46,060 nucleotides of DNA from Bacteroidetes bacterium UBA2322. Its GTDB lineage: Bacteria > Bacteroidota > Bacteroidia > Chitinophagales > UBA2359. The stretch spans positions 1 to 46,060 of the forward strand of contig DDVC01000197.1 of the NCBI GenBank assembly GCA_002345145.1, written 5' to 3'. The notes under the pieces were generated by a model. That model had not been told where the DNA came from. It ran no database searches and saw only the letters and a list, made by a program, of their open reading frames with translations. Every line of letters begins with the position of its first letter. Positions within the stretch are counted from its first letter, which is position 1. Position numbers and translations under genes: made by a program. Shown here one piece after another: positions 26,355 to 34,736 of the stretch.

Positions 26355-27863
26355 TTATTTTTTTTGCAGCAGCAGGGCTTTTATCTGTTGCAATTCGGTT
26401 TCCAATTTAGTTGCTTTTTGCTGAAGTTGCTCAATGGTTTGGTTTTGAGCATTAATCATTGTTTGCTGCTCCTGCACCGCTTTTACCAATGGTACTACAA
26501 ACTGCTGATAACTGAGCGAGTAGTAATCATCGGGGTTTTGGGGAGTGTGCAAGCCGTTAAAATCATAACCGGCGGCTTTGGCGGCGGTTTCTACCTCTTG
26601 GGCTATAAACCCGCTTTGGCGTATGGTTTCGGCCGGGGTAAAATTCATGTTGTTTATACTGCTGCGCTGTAAGCTATCGGGCAAATGGCGCATCAAAAAC
26701 TGCTGGTGTTGGCGGGCTTTGTAGTTGTAAACCACCGGTCGCAATCGGGTTATAAAATCTAAGCCGCGCACTTCTTCGGTAATGTTTTGTTTAAATCGGG
26801 CATCGCTGGTGGTATAAACTACCGGTCCTTCTACCACTGTTACCGAGGTATTACCTATACGTACCTTATTACTTGCATTTACCGAAGCGCCATACCCAAT
26901 AGCCGTAGCATTGGTAAGCGGAACAATACTACTTGCATTAGCGCTCCTGCCAAGACCGGTATTTTGGTTGCCGGTAGTGTTGGCAAAAAGTGCATCTTGC
27001 CCAATAGCGGTATTTTCGTTGCCCTCTGTATTAGAAAAAAGCGCCTCTCGCCCAATAGCGGTATTAGACTGTCCGGTAGTATTATTGTAGAGCGTTCTTC
27101 GTCCGATAGCGGTGTTATTAAACCCTGTTGTATTGAAAAAAACTGCATCTCGCCCAACAGCAGTATTGGAAGTACCCAAAGTATTGTTAAAAAGCACTCT
27201 TAACCCGATAGCGGTATTTTCGTTGCCCTCTGTATTAGAAAAAAGTGCATCTCGCCCCATAGCAGTATTGGAGTGCCCGATAGTATTGTTGTGGAGCGTT
27301 CTTCGTCCGATAGCGGTATTATCAACCCCTGTTGTATTGAAAGCAAGTGCATCTCTACCAACAGTAGTGTTGCTGGTACCATTAAGCAAATATGTTGTAA
27401 CACCTACACTGGTATTGGTTGCGCTCATTCTTAGCCACGTTACGTCTTCACTATACAAGGCATAGGGTACACTAAGCAATTGCTGTGTACCCATATCAAT
27501 AAAAGGTTGTGCGCCTGCGCCGCCATCGGGGTCAAGTTCTGTTTGCAAAAATTTGGTTTGTCCGTCTGTCCAGGTAATGGCGGTAAAAGTACCGCTATTA
27601 GGTATGCCAAGCCCCATTTGCAGATTTATTAAACCCTGCGGCGTGGTAATAAGGTTGTGTGTTTCCTGATACTGAATGGCACCATCAACAGTGGTTTGCC
27701 GCACCGATAGCCGTACCGATACAGCTTGGTTTATTAGCGTTTGCCCACTTGCATTGCGGGCTACAGCCTGATAATTGATGCGCTGCGGCACTTGGGCATA
27801 AGTAAAAACAGCATAACAGCACAACGCAGTAAGAAAAAACAAGAAGTGGTGTAAATTTTTCAT
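26355..27863 (-). CDS. Secreted repeat protein with C-terminal S74 domain, short paralogue
   Basis: A 502-residue paralogue of the next gene downstream. Signal peptide and N-terminal module are almost identical; the shaft has only about 8 copies of the 17-residue NTAxG repeat. The S74 chaperone with Ser353-Asp354 is nearly identical at DNA level, with about three differences over some 400 bp by eye. The C-terminal coiled coil differs (TMINAQNQTIEQLQQKATKL). Part of the shaft is a 204-bp higher-order repeat. The intergenic stretches upstream of both paralogues share degraded similarity, so the duplicated unit included its promoter region. The 288 bp before the PrcB-like gene hold nothing else recognised. 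Confidence 0.85.
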   Translation of the reverse strand: MKNLHHFLFFLTALCCYAVFTYAQVPQRINYQAVARNASGQTLINQAVSVRLSVRQTTVDGAIQYQETHNLITTPQGLINLQMGLGIPNSGTFTAITWTDGQTKFLQTELDPDGGAGAQPFIDMGTQQLLSVPYALYSEDVTWLRMSATNTSVGVTTYLLNGTSNTTVGRDALAFNTTGVDNTAIGRRTLHNNTIGHSNTAMGRDALFSNTEGNENTAIGLRVLFNNTLGTSNTAVGRDAVFFNTTGFNNTAIGRRTLYNNTTGQSNTAIGREALFSNTEGNENTAIGQDALFANTTGNQNTGLGRSANASSIVPLTNATAIGYGASVNASNKVRIGNTSVTVVEGPVVYTTSDARFKQNITEEVRGLDFITRLRPVVYNYKARQHQQFLMRHLPDSLQRSSINNMNFTPAETIRQSGFIAQEVETAAKAAGYDFNGLHTPQNPDDYYSLSYQQFVVPLVKAVQEQQTMINAQNQTIEQLQQKATKLETELQQIKALLLQKK

Positions 27864-28151
27864 TTTAGAGTAGCGTTTTTTTGGACAAAATTGCAGGAAG
27901 ATATAAATTATGATGAGCTGCTCTTCTTTTAGCTAAAAATGACCCTGATTTGCAAAAACATAGCGGTTAATACTTAAATGCAGGTGCGGCTTTCATTTGA
28001 GGCAAACATAAGGATATTTTAATTTAATATAAACTGTTAGCAGCAAGTAACCTAATTGAACTGTTTTTGGAAAGTATTTAAAACGCACACAAATTTTTGC
28101 CGATTTTGTGCCCAGAACCCATTCATAAAACTAAGGTTGCCTCTGTTTTTT

Positions 28152-28649
28152 TTAATTACAAGGCATTTCTTTGGTTGTTACTGAAAAGGAAGCCTTATCT
28201 ACCTTAGGCGAAACCGTTGCCATTAAAAAGGGGTAAGAAATTACGGCAGCAGTCATACAATTGGCGGCGGGTTTTTGGCGCTGAATGGCAATGGTGGCAT
28301 TATTATTAGCATCGGGGCTAATACTTTGAATAGAGAGGGCATGTCCGCCGCTTCTCTGTTCGCCGGCATAAGCGGCAATTACTGAGGTTTGGGTAAAATT
28401 TATTTGCGGCTGTGTTGGTTGGGGGTCAATGCCTATAAAAGTTTCATTCCAAAGAGCGTTAAAGTCTTCTTGGGTATTGATAAGTACTTGCTTAGGCGTT
28501 TCAATGGCGCAATGCTGCCCACTTTCAATCAATTCCCATGTATAACTGCTCTTGTTATTTGGGTTGGCATTATGGTTATTACCCGATGATTGACAGGCAG
28601 ATAAACTGCTAAAAATAAAGGCAAGTAAAACTAACACAAAGTTGCACAT
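28152..28649 (-). CDS. PrcB-like lipoprotein (protease complex subunit family)
   Basis: A 165-residue lipoprotein with the signal MCNFVLVLLAFIFSSLSAC. The mature part (about 50-160) matches the PrcB C-terminal fold: VLINTQEDFNALWNETF, INFTQTSVIAAYAGEQRSGGHALSIQSI, and a closing YPFLMATVSPKVDKASFSV. The family is named after the lipoprotein that stabilises the PrtP subtilisin-like protease complex of Treponema denticola. Here the next gene upstream on the same strand is a subtilisin-like protease, so a chaperone or anchoring role for it is a reasonable guess. A terminator separates the two genes, so co-transcription is uncertain. Cysteines of HCAIE, NCMT and the terminal PCN could form disulfides. 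Confidence 0.75.
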   Translation of the reverse strand: MCNFVLVLLAFIFSSLSACQSSGNNHNANPNNKSSYTWELIESGQHCAIETPKQVLINTQEDFNALWNETFIGIDPQPTQPQINFTQTSVIAAYAGEQRSGGHALSIQSISPDANNNATIAIQRQKPAANCMTAAVISYPFLMATVSPKVDKASFSVTTKEMPCN

Positions 28650-28694
28650 ACAAAAAGATTTTGGGGGTTTGCTAATATGGTTATGGTTTAAAAG

Positions 28695-28734
28695 TTCAAC
28701 TGCAAGCAGGGCAAAACCAATACTTGCAGTTGAA
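28695..28734 (-). terminator. Terminator after the subtilisin-like protease gene
   Basis: TTCAACTGCAAG (28695-28706) pairs perfectly with 28723-28734 over 12 bp around a 16-nt loop. On the minus strand the stem is followed by CTTTTAAA. Confidence 0.65.
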
Positions 28735-28754
28735 AAGATAATAAAGAGAGAAAA

Positions 28755-30023
28755 TTACCGCCTTGCTCTTTGATACACTTGGTTGGGGGCACACTGGTTG
28801 CCACAGGTAATACTGCCGGCGCTTACGGGTGCACCGTTTCGGGCGTGGATAATGCCTGCTACAACGGGCGCTGCCATAGAAGTGCCCGACATGGTAGCGT
28901 AACCGCCGCCTTTAAAGGTAGAATATACATTAGAACCCACAGCAACCCAATCAATGGGTGCAGCTCCAAAGTTAGAAAAGCCGGAGCAGGTGTTTTGGCA
29001 GGTAATAGAGCCTACGGTGTAAACCTTATTGCCATTTATACAGCCGGGCAAATCGCGGTTGGCACAAGCGCCGGAGTTTCCGGCGGCAATAACCACAAAC
29101 GTACCGGCATTACCCAAGTTGCGCACGGCATCGCGAAGTGTAGGGTTAGCATTTTCACAATTGTTCCAACCGTATGACTGAATGCTCATGTTTACCACAT
29201 CGCCCGGAATATCGTATTGTGCCACATGGTTTAAACCCGATATGATACCCGAAAAAGAGCCGCTGCCTGTATTATCCAGCACTTTTACCGGCACTACTCT
29301 TGCCCCTGCCGATACACCTACTACACCAAAGCCGTTGTTTCGGGCAGCAGCTATACCTGCCACATGCGTTCCGTGCCCGTCTCCGTCATTAATTGTTTCA
29401 CCAGAAATGAATGACTTGGCAAAAGGAGAACTTGCTTGCACATTTAAATCGGGGTGGTCTAAATCAATGCCGGTATCCAAAATCCAAATCCAGGTAGCTT
29501 TGCCCGACCCATCAACCGGTCCGCCGGCATTGGTTACTGCACAGGTAGTTGTTTGGTTTAAGTACGACATTTCTTCCATGCAGGGGTCAAAATCTATGCC
29601 CACTACACTGGTTTCTACTTCGTAATCTTGGTAAACGCCCGCCACACTCTTGTTTGAACGCAAGGTTTTAACCTGCTCATCATTGAGTTTTGCAGCAAAA
29701 CCCACCAAAACATCGCCAAACTCAGCAACTACGTTTGATTTACTAATGCGGCTTGTTTCTACTACCGATTGTATAGCGCTGATATTTTTGGTACGGGCGC
29801 TTCGGGTTGCTTCTTCTTTTTTTGCGCGGTCTTGAACAGGGGCGCGTTTTTCAGATACTACCGGTTTGGCTACCTCTTCTTTCAGAATAACAATAAATTG
29901 CCCCTGAATGGGTTTGGGTTCTTTGTTTCGGGCAGTGGTTAAACCTTCGTCAACGTCTTTTTGGGCTAATGCCACATTGGCAAATGCAAATAAAAGCAGC
30001 AAGGTTGCAAATAACTTTTTCAT
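28755..30023 (-). CDS. Subtilisin-like (S8, proteinase K-type) secreted protease
   Basis: A 422-residue protein with a signal peptide (cleavage near NVALAQ). Residues about 39-137 form an I9-type inhibitory propeptide (GQFIVILKEE...VLVGFAAKLNDEQVKTLRSNKSVAGVYQDYEVE) with a lysine/arginine-rich insert. The catalytic domain has Asp183 (ILDTGIDLDHPD), His220 (GHGTHVAG), the oxyanion Asn in AAGNSG, and Ser382 (GTSMAAP). Many cysteines and the proteinase K-like order suggest disulfide stabilisation. The protein ends at YQRARR with no T9SS sorting tail, so it is likely periplasmic or exported otherwise. It carries the shared upstream element and is the probable partner of the PrcB-like lipoprotein; the Kazal inhibitor encoded 5 kb away could regulate it. 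Confidence 0.93.
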   Translation of the reverse strand: MKKLFATLLLLFAFANVALAQKDVDEGLTTARNKEPKPIQGQFIVILKEEVAKPVVSEKRAPVQDRAKKEEATRSARTKNISAIQSVVETSRISKSNVVAEFGDVLVGFAAKLNDEQVKTLRSNKSVAGVYQDYEVETSVVGIDFDPCMEEMSYLNQTTTCAVTNAGGPVDGSGKATWIWILDTGIDLDHPDLNVQASSPFAKSFISGETINDGDGHGTHVAGIAAARNNGFGVVGVSAGARVVPVKVLDNTGSGSFSGIISGLNHVAQYDIPGDVVNMSIQSYGWNNCENANPTLRDAVRNLGNAGTFVVIAAGNSGACANRDLPGCINGNKVYTVGSITCQNTCSGFSNFGAAPIDWVAVGSNVYSTFKGGGYATMSGTSMAAPVVAGIIHARNGAPVSAGSITCGNQCAPNQVYQRARR

Positions 30024-30089
30024 GGTTTTTTTGGTTTTTTGTTGTGATTTGAAAATTTGTTTGTGAATGATTGTTGTTGTTTACACCCT

Positions 30090-30121
30090 ATTCACTTTTG
30101 AACCGGTGATGTTGTTACCTG
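30090..30121 (-). promoter_or_regulatory. Shared element upstream of the subtilisin-like gene
   Basis: On the minus strand: CAGGTAACA (30121-30113), 12 nt, then CAAAAGTGAATAGGGTGTAA, with an A-tract upstream. The subtilisin start codon follows about 58 bp after the element. It is the clearest copy of the family. Confidence 0.65.
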
Positions 30122-30254
30122 ATTGACAGATTTTTTTTGAAAAACCGCAAAACAAAATTCTAACAAACGTGAGGTTGGAATTAAAATGAACGCCCGATTG
30201 GGGTAAAGCCTGTGTGTGGTTTAGATGCACTTGATAAAATGGGCAACAGATTAC

Positions 30255-30437
30255 GGTGCGTTGCACCTGATAACCAACAAGGTACGCATCTGTTCTACCA
30301 AGATTACGGGGCGCTGCCCCTTGCCCTTGTATGTTACCTACCACATAAATTGAGGTATTGGGTTATGCTAAGGTGCAGCGCACCGAAATATGGGTAGTAA
30401 CCATGTTAAATGCCCCATTAACAAGGTGCAGCGCACC
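30255..30437. repeat. Cluster of four short palindromic repeat units
   Basis: Four 13-bp units of the form 5-3-5: GGTGC-GTT-GCACC (30255-30267), GGGGC-GCT-GCCCC (30308-30320) and GGTGC-AGC-GCACC twice (30372-30384, 30425-30437). The first two share an ATTACG prefix on the plus strand; the last two carry the matching prefix ATTTCG on the minus strand, so the block is two units facing two. Start-to-start spacing is 53, 64 and 53 bp. It looks like a REP-type dispersed element. The rest of the 597-bp gap holds the subtilisin promoter element and a terminator; no gene is supported. Confidence 0.7.
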
Positions 30438-30551
30438 GAAATATATCGCCCCACCTGTCTGAAATCCTTTTGCGGTAAGCCTTTGCGCAAGCTCACAACT
30501 CCCACCTCATGTTAACAACCGGAAAAATTAGCCTAAACTGCTACCAAACAG

Positions 30552-30592
30552 CAACAGCCCCAATTGCTTTGTATGAGCAATTGGGGCTGTTG
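30552..30592 (-). terminator. Strong hairpin after the first CARDB-like gene
   Basis: A perfect 17-bp stem (30552-30568 with 30576-30592, left arm CAACAGCCCCAATTGCT) around a 7-nt loop, 28 bp past the stop codon. The T run on the minus strand is weak. Confidence 0.65.
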
Positions 30593-30620
30593 ATATTTTA
30601 TTGCTATAATTTTTTGGTAG

Positions 30621-31247
30621 TTACTTCAGTTTTACCGTAGCAACAGGAGCAGTATTGTTGGTTTCTTTACACTCATCTACCTTATTAAAGGGTGGTAAAA
30701 ACTCCTCACCGGCGGCAGAATCTATGAGTAGTTGTAATTTAACCTTTTCATGAGTGGCAGGTACTCGCACATTTATTACGCCATTAATGGTTTGTGTACC
30801 GTTAGCGTTAAGCGCATTTACGTTGTAATAGCCGCCCCAAAAAAAGGTGTTTTGGTCAAAACGGCTAAACTGACTTTCTAACTTGCAAACTCCTGCTGCC
30901 ACGCCGCCGCTGTTTTTAATGGTGGCGGTAAATTTAATGGCATATCGGCGGGTTTGGGTGGCGCCGCTGCCTTCGGTAGCGCCCGGCGTAACGGTGCCGG
31001 TGGTGAATGTGGTAATTTCTAAATCGGGCTTAAAGGCGCAAGCGTTAAAAGCTGGGTTGCTTACTGCATTGGTGATATTTCCCCCATTAGGAGGTGGAGG
31101 CAGTTGAACAGGTCGGGGTTTGGTGGACATGGTACCTATGCCCGACGAATCGGGCTGGGTAGAACCGGTTTCCTGTCCGTATGTAGTAGTATTTGCAAAC
31201 ATAAGCCAGCCCAAACAGCAGAACAGGGTAATTAGTGTTTTTTTCAT
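30621..31247 (-). CDS. Secreted CARDB-like domain protein, paralogue 1
   Basis: A 208-residue protein with a signal peptide (MKKTLITLFCCLGWLMFANTTTYGQ) and a Pro-rich linker. A domain from about residue 72 begins KPDLEITTFTTG, continues VTPGATEGSGATQTRRY, FTATIKNSGG, FSRFDQNTFFWGG, INGVINVRVP, and ends with the VDECKETNNT that typifies CARDB (cell-adhesion-related, Ig-like) repeats. Such domains usually link or bind in larger surface proteins; a single secreted copy is unusual. It is a clear paralogue of the protein encoded at 34737-35303, and the two flank the CHAT gene. It carries a variant of the shared upstream element. No enzymatic residue is seen. Confidence 0.75.
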   Translation of the reverse strand: MKKTLITLFCCLGWLMFANTTTYGQETGSTQPDSSGIGTMSTKPRPVQLPPPPNGGNITNAVSNPAFNACAFKPDLEITTFTTGTVTPGATEGSGATQTRRYAIKFTATIKNSGGVAAGVCKLESQFSRFDQNTFFWGGYYNVNALNANGTQTINGVINVRVPATHEKVKLQLLIDSAAGEEFLPPFNKVDECKETNNTAPVATVKLK

Positions 31248-31273
31248 GGTTTTTGAATTTTACAACGCAATAG

Positions 31274-31318
31274 ATTACTTTTGATAATTAACCTACCAAC
31301 ATCGGGTTTTGTTACCTG
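31274..31318 (-). promoter_or_regulatory. Variant of the shared element upstream of CARDB-like paralogue 1
   Basis: On the minus strand CAGGTAACA (31318-31310) is intact and preceded by an A-tract. The CAAAAGT half lies 26 nt away instead of 12, so it may be a diverged or differently spaced copy. Confidence 0.4.
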
Positions 31319-31387
31319 TCGGGTTGTTTTTTTCATAAAAAAGTTGCCTTAAAATAGATACTGTTAGTAATTGCGCCTTATTTAGGC

Positions 31388-31395
31388 TAACTTTG
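31388..31395 (+). promoter_or_regulatory. TAnnTTTG promoter box for the TPR-CHAT gene
   Basis: TAACTTTG lies 21 bp before ATG 31417, the same spacing as at the MerC-like and bamD genes. This suggests housekeeping transcription rather than the shared GGTAACA element. Confidence 0.6.
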
Positions 31396-31416
31396 TAACA
31401 ATACTCTCCTCCAAAA

Positions 31417-34400
31417 ATGAGCAATCTCAATAACATAAGCGCAAATGCCGTAACCCAAAAGTTACAGGAAGCCATTGACCTACACAAAAAAGGCCTCTAC
31501 CGGCAAAGTTTAGATATACTAACAAAAATAACCTCTAAACTCGAAAACCTACAGGCATGGGAGCAGTATGTGTTAGCCCTAAACACAGTTACAGCTTGCT
31601 TCTTAGAGAAAGGGAACTTTGAACTGGCGGTAAAAAATGCCGCCAATGCAGTACAATATGCTATTAACCATTTAGAAACAACACATCAATACAAAGCTAA
31701 TGCTTATTTTTTAAAAGGCTTGTGCCTGCTAAAACAACAAAATCATGAGCAAGCCCTAACTCATTTAGAACAAAGTTTAACCATTTGCCGACAAATATGG
31801 GGTATTAACCATGCAGAAGTGGCAAAAGTATTGAGCGCCATAGGAGCTGTTTTTACCGAAAAAGGCAACTTTCAACTTGCCAACCAATATCTGCATGATG
31901 CTTGCCATATGCTGCAAGCAACTCAAAATGAAACAAGTATAGAAATGGCAGACTGCCACCAAGATTTAGTGATATACCACTGGTATAAAGGCAATTTATT
32001 AAGCACCCTTCACCACTGCCGGATGTGTTTGGATATAAGATTGCATTTATTAGGTAATCATCACCCACAAGTTGCAAACGCCTACAACAACCTTGGAAAT
32101 GCGTATGTTTACCTTGCCGATTTTGACAGCGCTATCGAAAATTTGCAAAAAGGGCTGACTATACAACTAAACATGCTTGGCGACCTGCACCCTAATACTG
32201 CCAATTGTTACCATAACTTAGGGAACGCTTACTATCAAAAAAGCGATTTTGACCGTGCTATTAACTACACCGAAAAAGCACTGCGCATACGCCTCCAAAT
32301 TCTTGGTGAGTTGCACAGAAATACAGCTATCAGTTACCACAATATAGGCGCTATTTATTGGGGTAAAAATGATTTCCAAAACTCGCTTTCAAACTACCAA
32401 AAAAGCCTTCAAATAAGGTTAAACCTTTTTGGAGAGCTACACATGGATACCGCCGTCAGCTACCACAACATAGGAGCCCTTTACGACACCAATGGTATGC
32501 CCGAGCAGGCATTGCACTACTGCCAAAAAGCCCTGAACATAAGACTTAAAACATTGGGCGCTGAGCATCCCGATATTGCTTCGAGCTACAATAACATGGC
32601 AACCAATTTTATTGCCCTACATCAATACACCGATGCCCTGCATTATTGCATGAAAGGTTTGCAACTTTGGCAACAAACCCTTGGTAATAACCATTTTAAC
32701 CTGGCGCGCGGCTACCATAACTTAGCCACTATATACCTAAAAATGGGTAACCATACAACTGCTGCACAGCAATACCAGCATAGTATTACCTACCTCATCG
32801 AAAATTACGCCCCTCAATCCGTTGCACAACTGCCAAACTTAACTAAATATAAACTCCCTATCCGCATTATAGGCACCCTAAAAAGTTTAGCCCAAACCCT
32901 CTTAGAACAATATACCCAACAACCCAAAAATACACAATCTCTTCTGCTGGCATGGTACTACAGCCACGCAGCCTCTTTACTTACCGACCAAATGCGCCAA
33001 TCTTACAGCGCTAACGGCAGTCGCCTTTCTCTTGCCACCACTGCCAAAGAAATTCACCAACAAGCTACCAAAATCTGTTTACAAATTATAGCAGCAGCAT
33101 CCTCAACAAACCTATCTACTGAATATAACCACCTTAGCAAACTAAACCCAAACCAACAATTGCCGCCACCCCATTATGCCGCCCAAATTGCCTTTCAGTA
33201 TGCCGAAAAAAGTAAGGCAATGGTGCTACTCAGCAATCTCAAAGATGCTCAGGCTCGTTTTGTAGCCGGTATCCCGATGCCTTTGTTAGAAGAAGAAAAA
33301 GAATTGCGCCTTAATCTTACCTATTATGAAAAACGTATCTTACAAGAACAAGAAAAAAAAGTGCAAGACCAAAATTTACCGCAAATAGCCGAATGGAAAA
33401 ACGGTTTTTTTGAACTCAAAAACAAGTACGATGAATTAGTTGCCACTTTTGAAAAAGATTATCCCGATTATTACCTGTTAAAGTATCAGACCGAAACTGT
33501 TAATATAAGCCACTTGCAAAAAGCCCTGCCCCATAAAACCTGCATGGTGGCGTTTTTTTTATCCGACAACTATATTTACGCTTATACCATTACCCAACTG
33601 CATTTTACCGTATTACAAACGCCCAAACCTCCCGATTTTGACGATGATGTTAAAGATTTTCTTCACTTTGGCATAGGCGCTTTTGGAACCAAACAAATCA
33701 GCAAAAAAGAATACCTGCACTTGGGGCACCGGCTTTACCAACTGCTCTTACAACCTGTTGTAAACCAACTGCCAACCAATGACTTTGCTAACCTCATTAT
33801 TATTCCCGATGGCATACTGGCTACACTGCCCTTTGAGGCGCTCCTTACCCACCAGCCGGCAGATAAAAATATACCTTACTCCCAACTTCCTTACCTTGTA
33901 TTAAATTACAGCGTCAGCTACCACCTTTCGGCTACGCTGTGGCATTACCAACAACAAAAAGCGCCGCGTAAACAACACCAATCAAACACCTCTGTTAAAT
34001 CTTACTTAGGCATAGCGCCCGTTTACAACCAAACCCCACCTGCCAATACCACAAACGGGCAAACCCAAAATGAACAGGCATCAACTGCCCACTATAAAAC
34101 ACTTCCGTTTTCGGAAGATGAAATTGGTAAAACCCGCCAATTGTTTACCCAATCGGGGTTAAGCGCCGATGCCTTACTGCATCATCGGGCTACTATTGCC
34201 AATTTCAGCCGGCTTGCCAATGCCTATCACTACATACATTTTGCGGCACATGGCATATTAAATGAATCAAAACCCGAACTTACCGGCATCCTTTTTTCGC
34301 CCGATGAAACCAACCCCACCGAAGAACAGGTATTGTATTTGGCAGATGTTTTTAACCTTAGGCTAAATGCCCAGTTGGTAGTGCTTAGCTGCTGCGACAG

Positions 34401-34659
34401 CGGTGTGGGTAAAGAAATTAAAGGCGAAGGAGCGCTTGCCTTAAACAGAGGCTTCCTTTATGCCGGCGCTAAAAACGTTGTTTACACCCTCTATAAAGTA
34501 GATGACCAATACAGCAGCCAATTAGTAGGACATTTGTTTGAATGTATTTTGCAGCGACTACCTTACCACAAAGCGCTCAGGCAAGCAAAACTAAATATGA
34601 TAGCACAAAATAACTTGCCTGTTTACTGGAGCGGATACGTGTTAATGGGCACACCATAA
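31417..34659 (+). CDS. TPR-CHAT domain protein (caspase-like protease of clan CD)
   Basis: A 1080-residue cytoplasmic protein without signal peptide. Residues about 10-470 are tandem tetratricopeptide repeats, with a regular kinesin-light-chain-like unit of about 42 residues (YHNLGNAYYQKSDFDRAINYTEKALRI...LGELH). A helical linker with a coiled-coil-like stretch (about 620-690) leads to a C-terminal CHAT domain (about 730-1080). The catalytic pair is His945 (HFAAHGIL) and Cys993 (VLSCCDSG), followed by EGALALNRGFLYAGAKNVV. CHAT proteins are caspase/separase relatives; some are effector proteases activated by a partner, as in gasdermin or Craspase systems. No gasdermin or CRISPR gene is nearby. 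It is the only plus-strand gene in this block and faces two CARDB-like paralogues. Confidence 0.92.
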   Translation: MSNLNNISANAVTQKLQEAIDLHKKGLYRQSLDILTKITSKLENLQAWEQYVLALNTVTACFLEKGNFELAVKNAANAVQYAINHLETTHQYKANAYFLKGLCLLKQQNHEQALTHLEQSLTICRQIWGINHAEVAKVLSAIGAVFTEKGNFQLANQYLHDACHMLQATQNETSIEMADCHQDLVIYHWYKGNLLSTLHHCRMCLDIRLHLLGNHHPQVANAYNNLGNAYVYLADFDSAIENLQKGLTIQLNMLGDLHPNTANCYHNLGNAYYQKSDFDRAINYTEKALRIRLQILGELHRNTAISYHNIGAIYWGKNDFQNSLSNYQKSLQIRLNLFGELHMDTAVSYHNIGALYDTNGMPEQALHYCQKALNIRLKTLGAEHPDIASSYNNMATNFIALHQYTDALHYCMKGLQLWQQTLGNNHFNLARGYHNLATIYLKMGNHTTAAQQYQHSITYLIENYAPQSVAQLPNLTKYKLPIRIIGTLKSLAQTLLEQYTQQPKNTQSLLLAWYYSHAASLLTDQMRQSYSANGSRLSLATTAKEIHQQATKICLQIIAAASSTNLSTEYNHLSKLNPNQQLPPPHYAAQIAFQYAEKSKAMVLLSNLKDAQARFVAGIPMPLLEEEKELRLNLTYYEKRILQEQEKKVQDQNLPQIAEWKNGFFELKNKYDELVATFEKDYPDYYLLKYQTETVNISHLQKALPHKTCMVAFFLSDNYIYAYTITQLHFTVLQTPKPPDFDDDVKDFLHFGIGAFGTKQISKKEYLHLGHRLYQLLLQPVVNQLPTNDFANLIIIPDGILATLPFEALLTHQPADKNIPYSQLPYLVLNYSVSYHLSATLWHYQQQKAPRKQHQSNTSVKSYLGIAPVYNQTPPANTTNGQTQNEQASTAHYKTLPFSEDEIGKTRQLFTQSGLSADALLHHRATIANFSRLANAYHYIHFAAHGILNESKPELTGILFSPDETNPTEEQVLYLADVFNLRLNAQLVVLSCCDSGVGKEIKGEGALALNRGFLYAGAKNVVYTLYKVDDQYSSQLVGHLFECILQRLPYHKALRQAKLNMIAQNNLPVYWSGYVLMGTP

Positions 34660-34682
34660 TTCCCGATTGCTTATAAACTAAT

Positions 34683-34712
34683 TATGCCGGAAGCTATTCA
34701 GTTTCCGGCATA
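34683..34712. terminator. Bidirectional hairpin between CHAT and CARDB-like paralogue 2
   Basis: TATGCCGGAA (34683-34692) pairs perfectly with 34703-34712 around a 10-nt loop, between two convergent genes. T runs on both sides are weak. Confidence 0.6.
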
Positions 34713-34736
34713 GTTGGTTTATGTTGTAAACAGAGG

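Noticed and set aside
25208..27203. Long antisense and out-of-phase open frames across the S74 repeats
   Set aside because: They arise from the 51-bp repeat in other frames, with low-complexity translation and no start signals.
24012..27863. S74 proteins as phage tail fibres of a prophage
   Set aside because: Both have Bacteroidota signal peptides and secreted N-terminal modules, and no phage structural, packaging or integrase genes are nearby.
30081..30344. Minus-strand open frame of 87 codons in the gap before the subtilisin-like gene
   Set aside because: It runs through the shared promoter element and the palindromic repeats and has no recognisable protein features.
31395..31420. TGTAACA, 12 nt, AAAAATG just before and across the CHAT start, resembling the shared element
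   Set aside because: The second half contains the ATG itself, so it cannot be an upstream promoter; the TAACTTTG box fits better.
31417..34659. CHAT gene as part of a gasdermin or type III-E CRISPR system
   Set aside because: No gasdermin-like, Cas or CRISPR sequence is present in the window.
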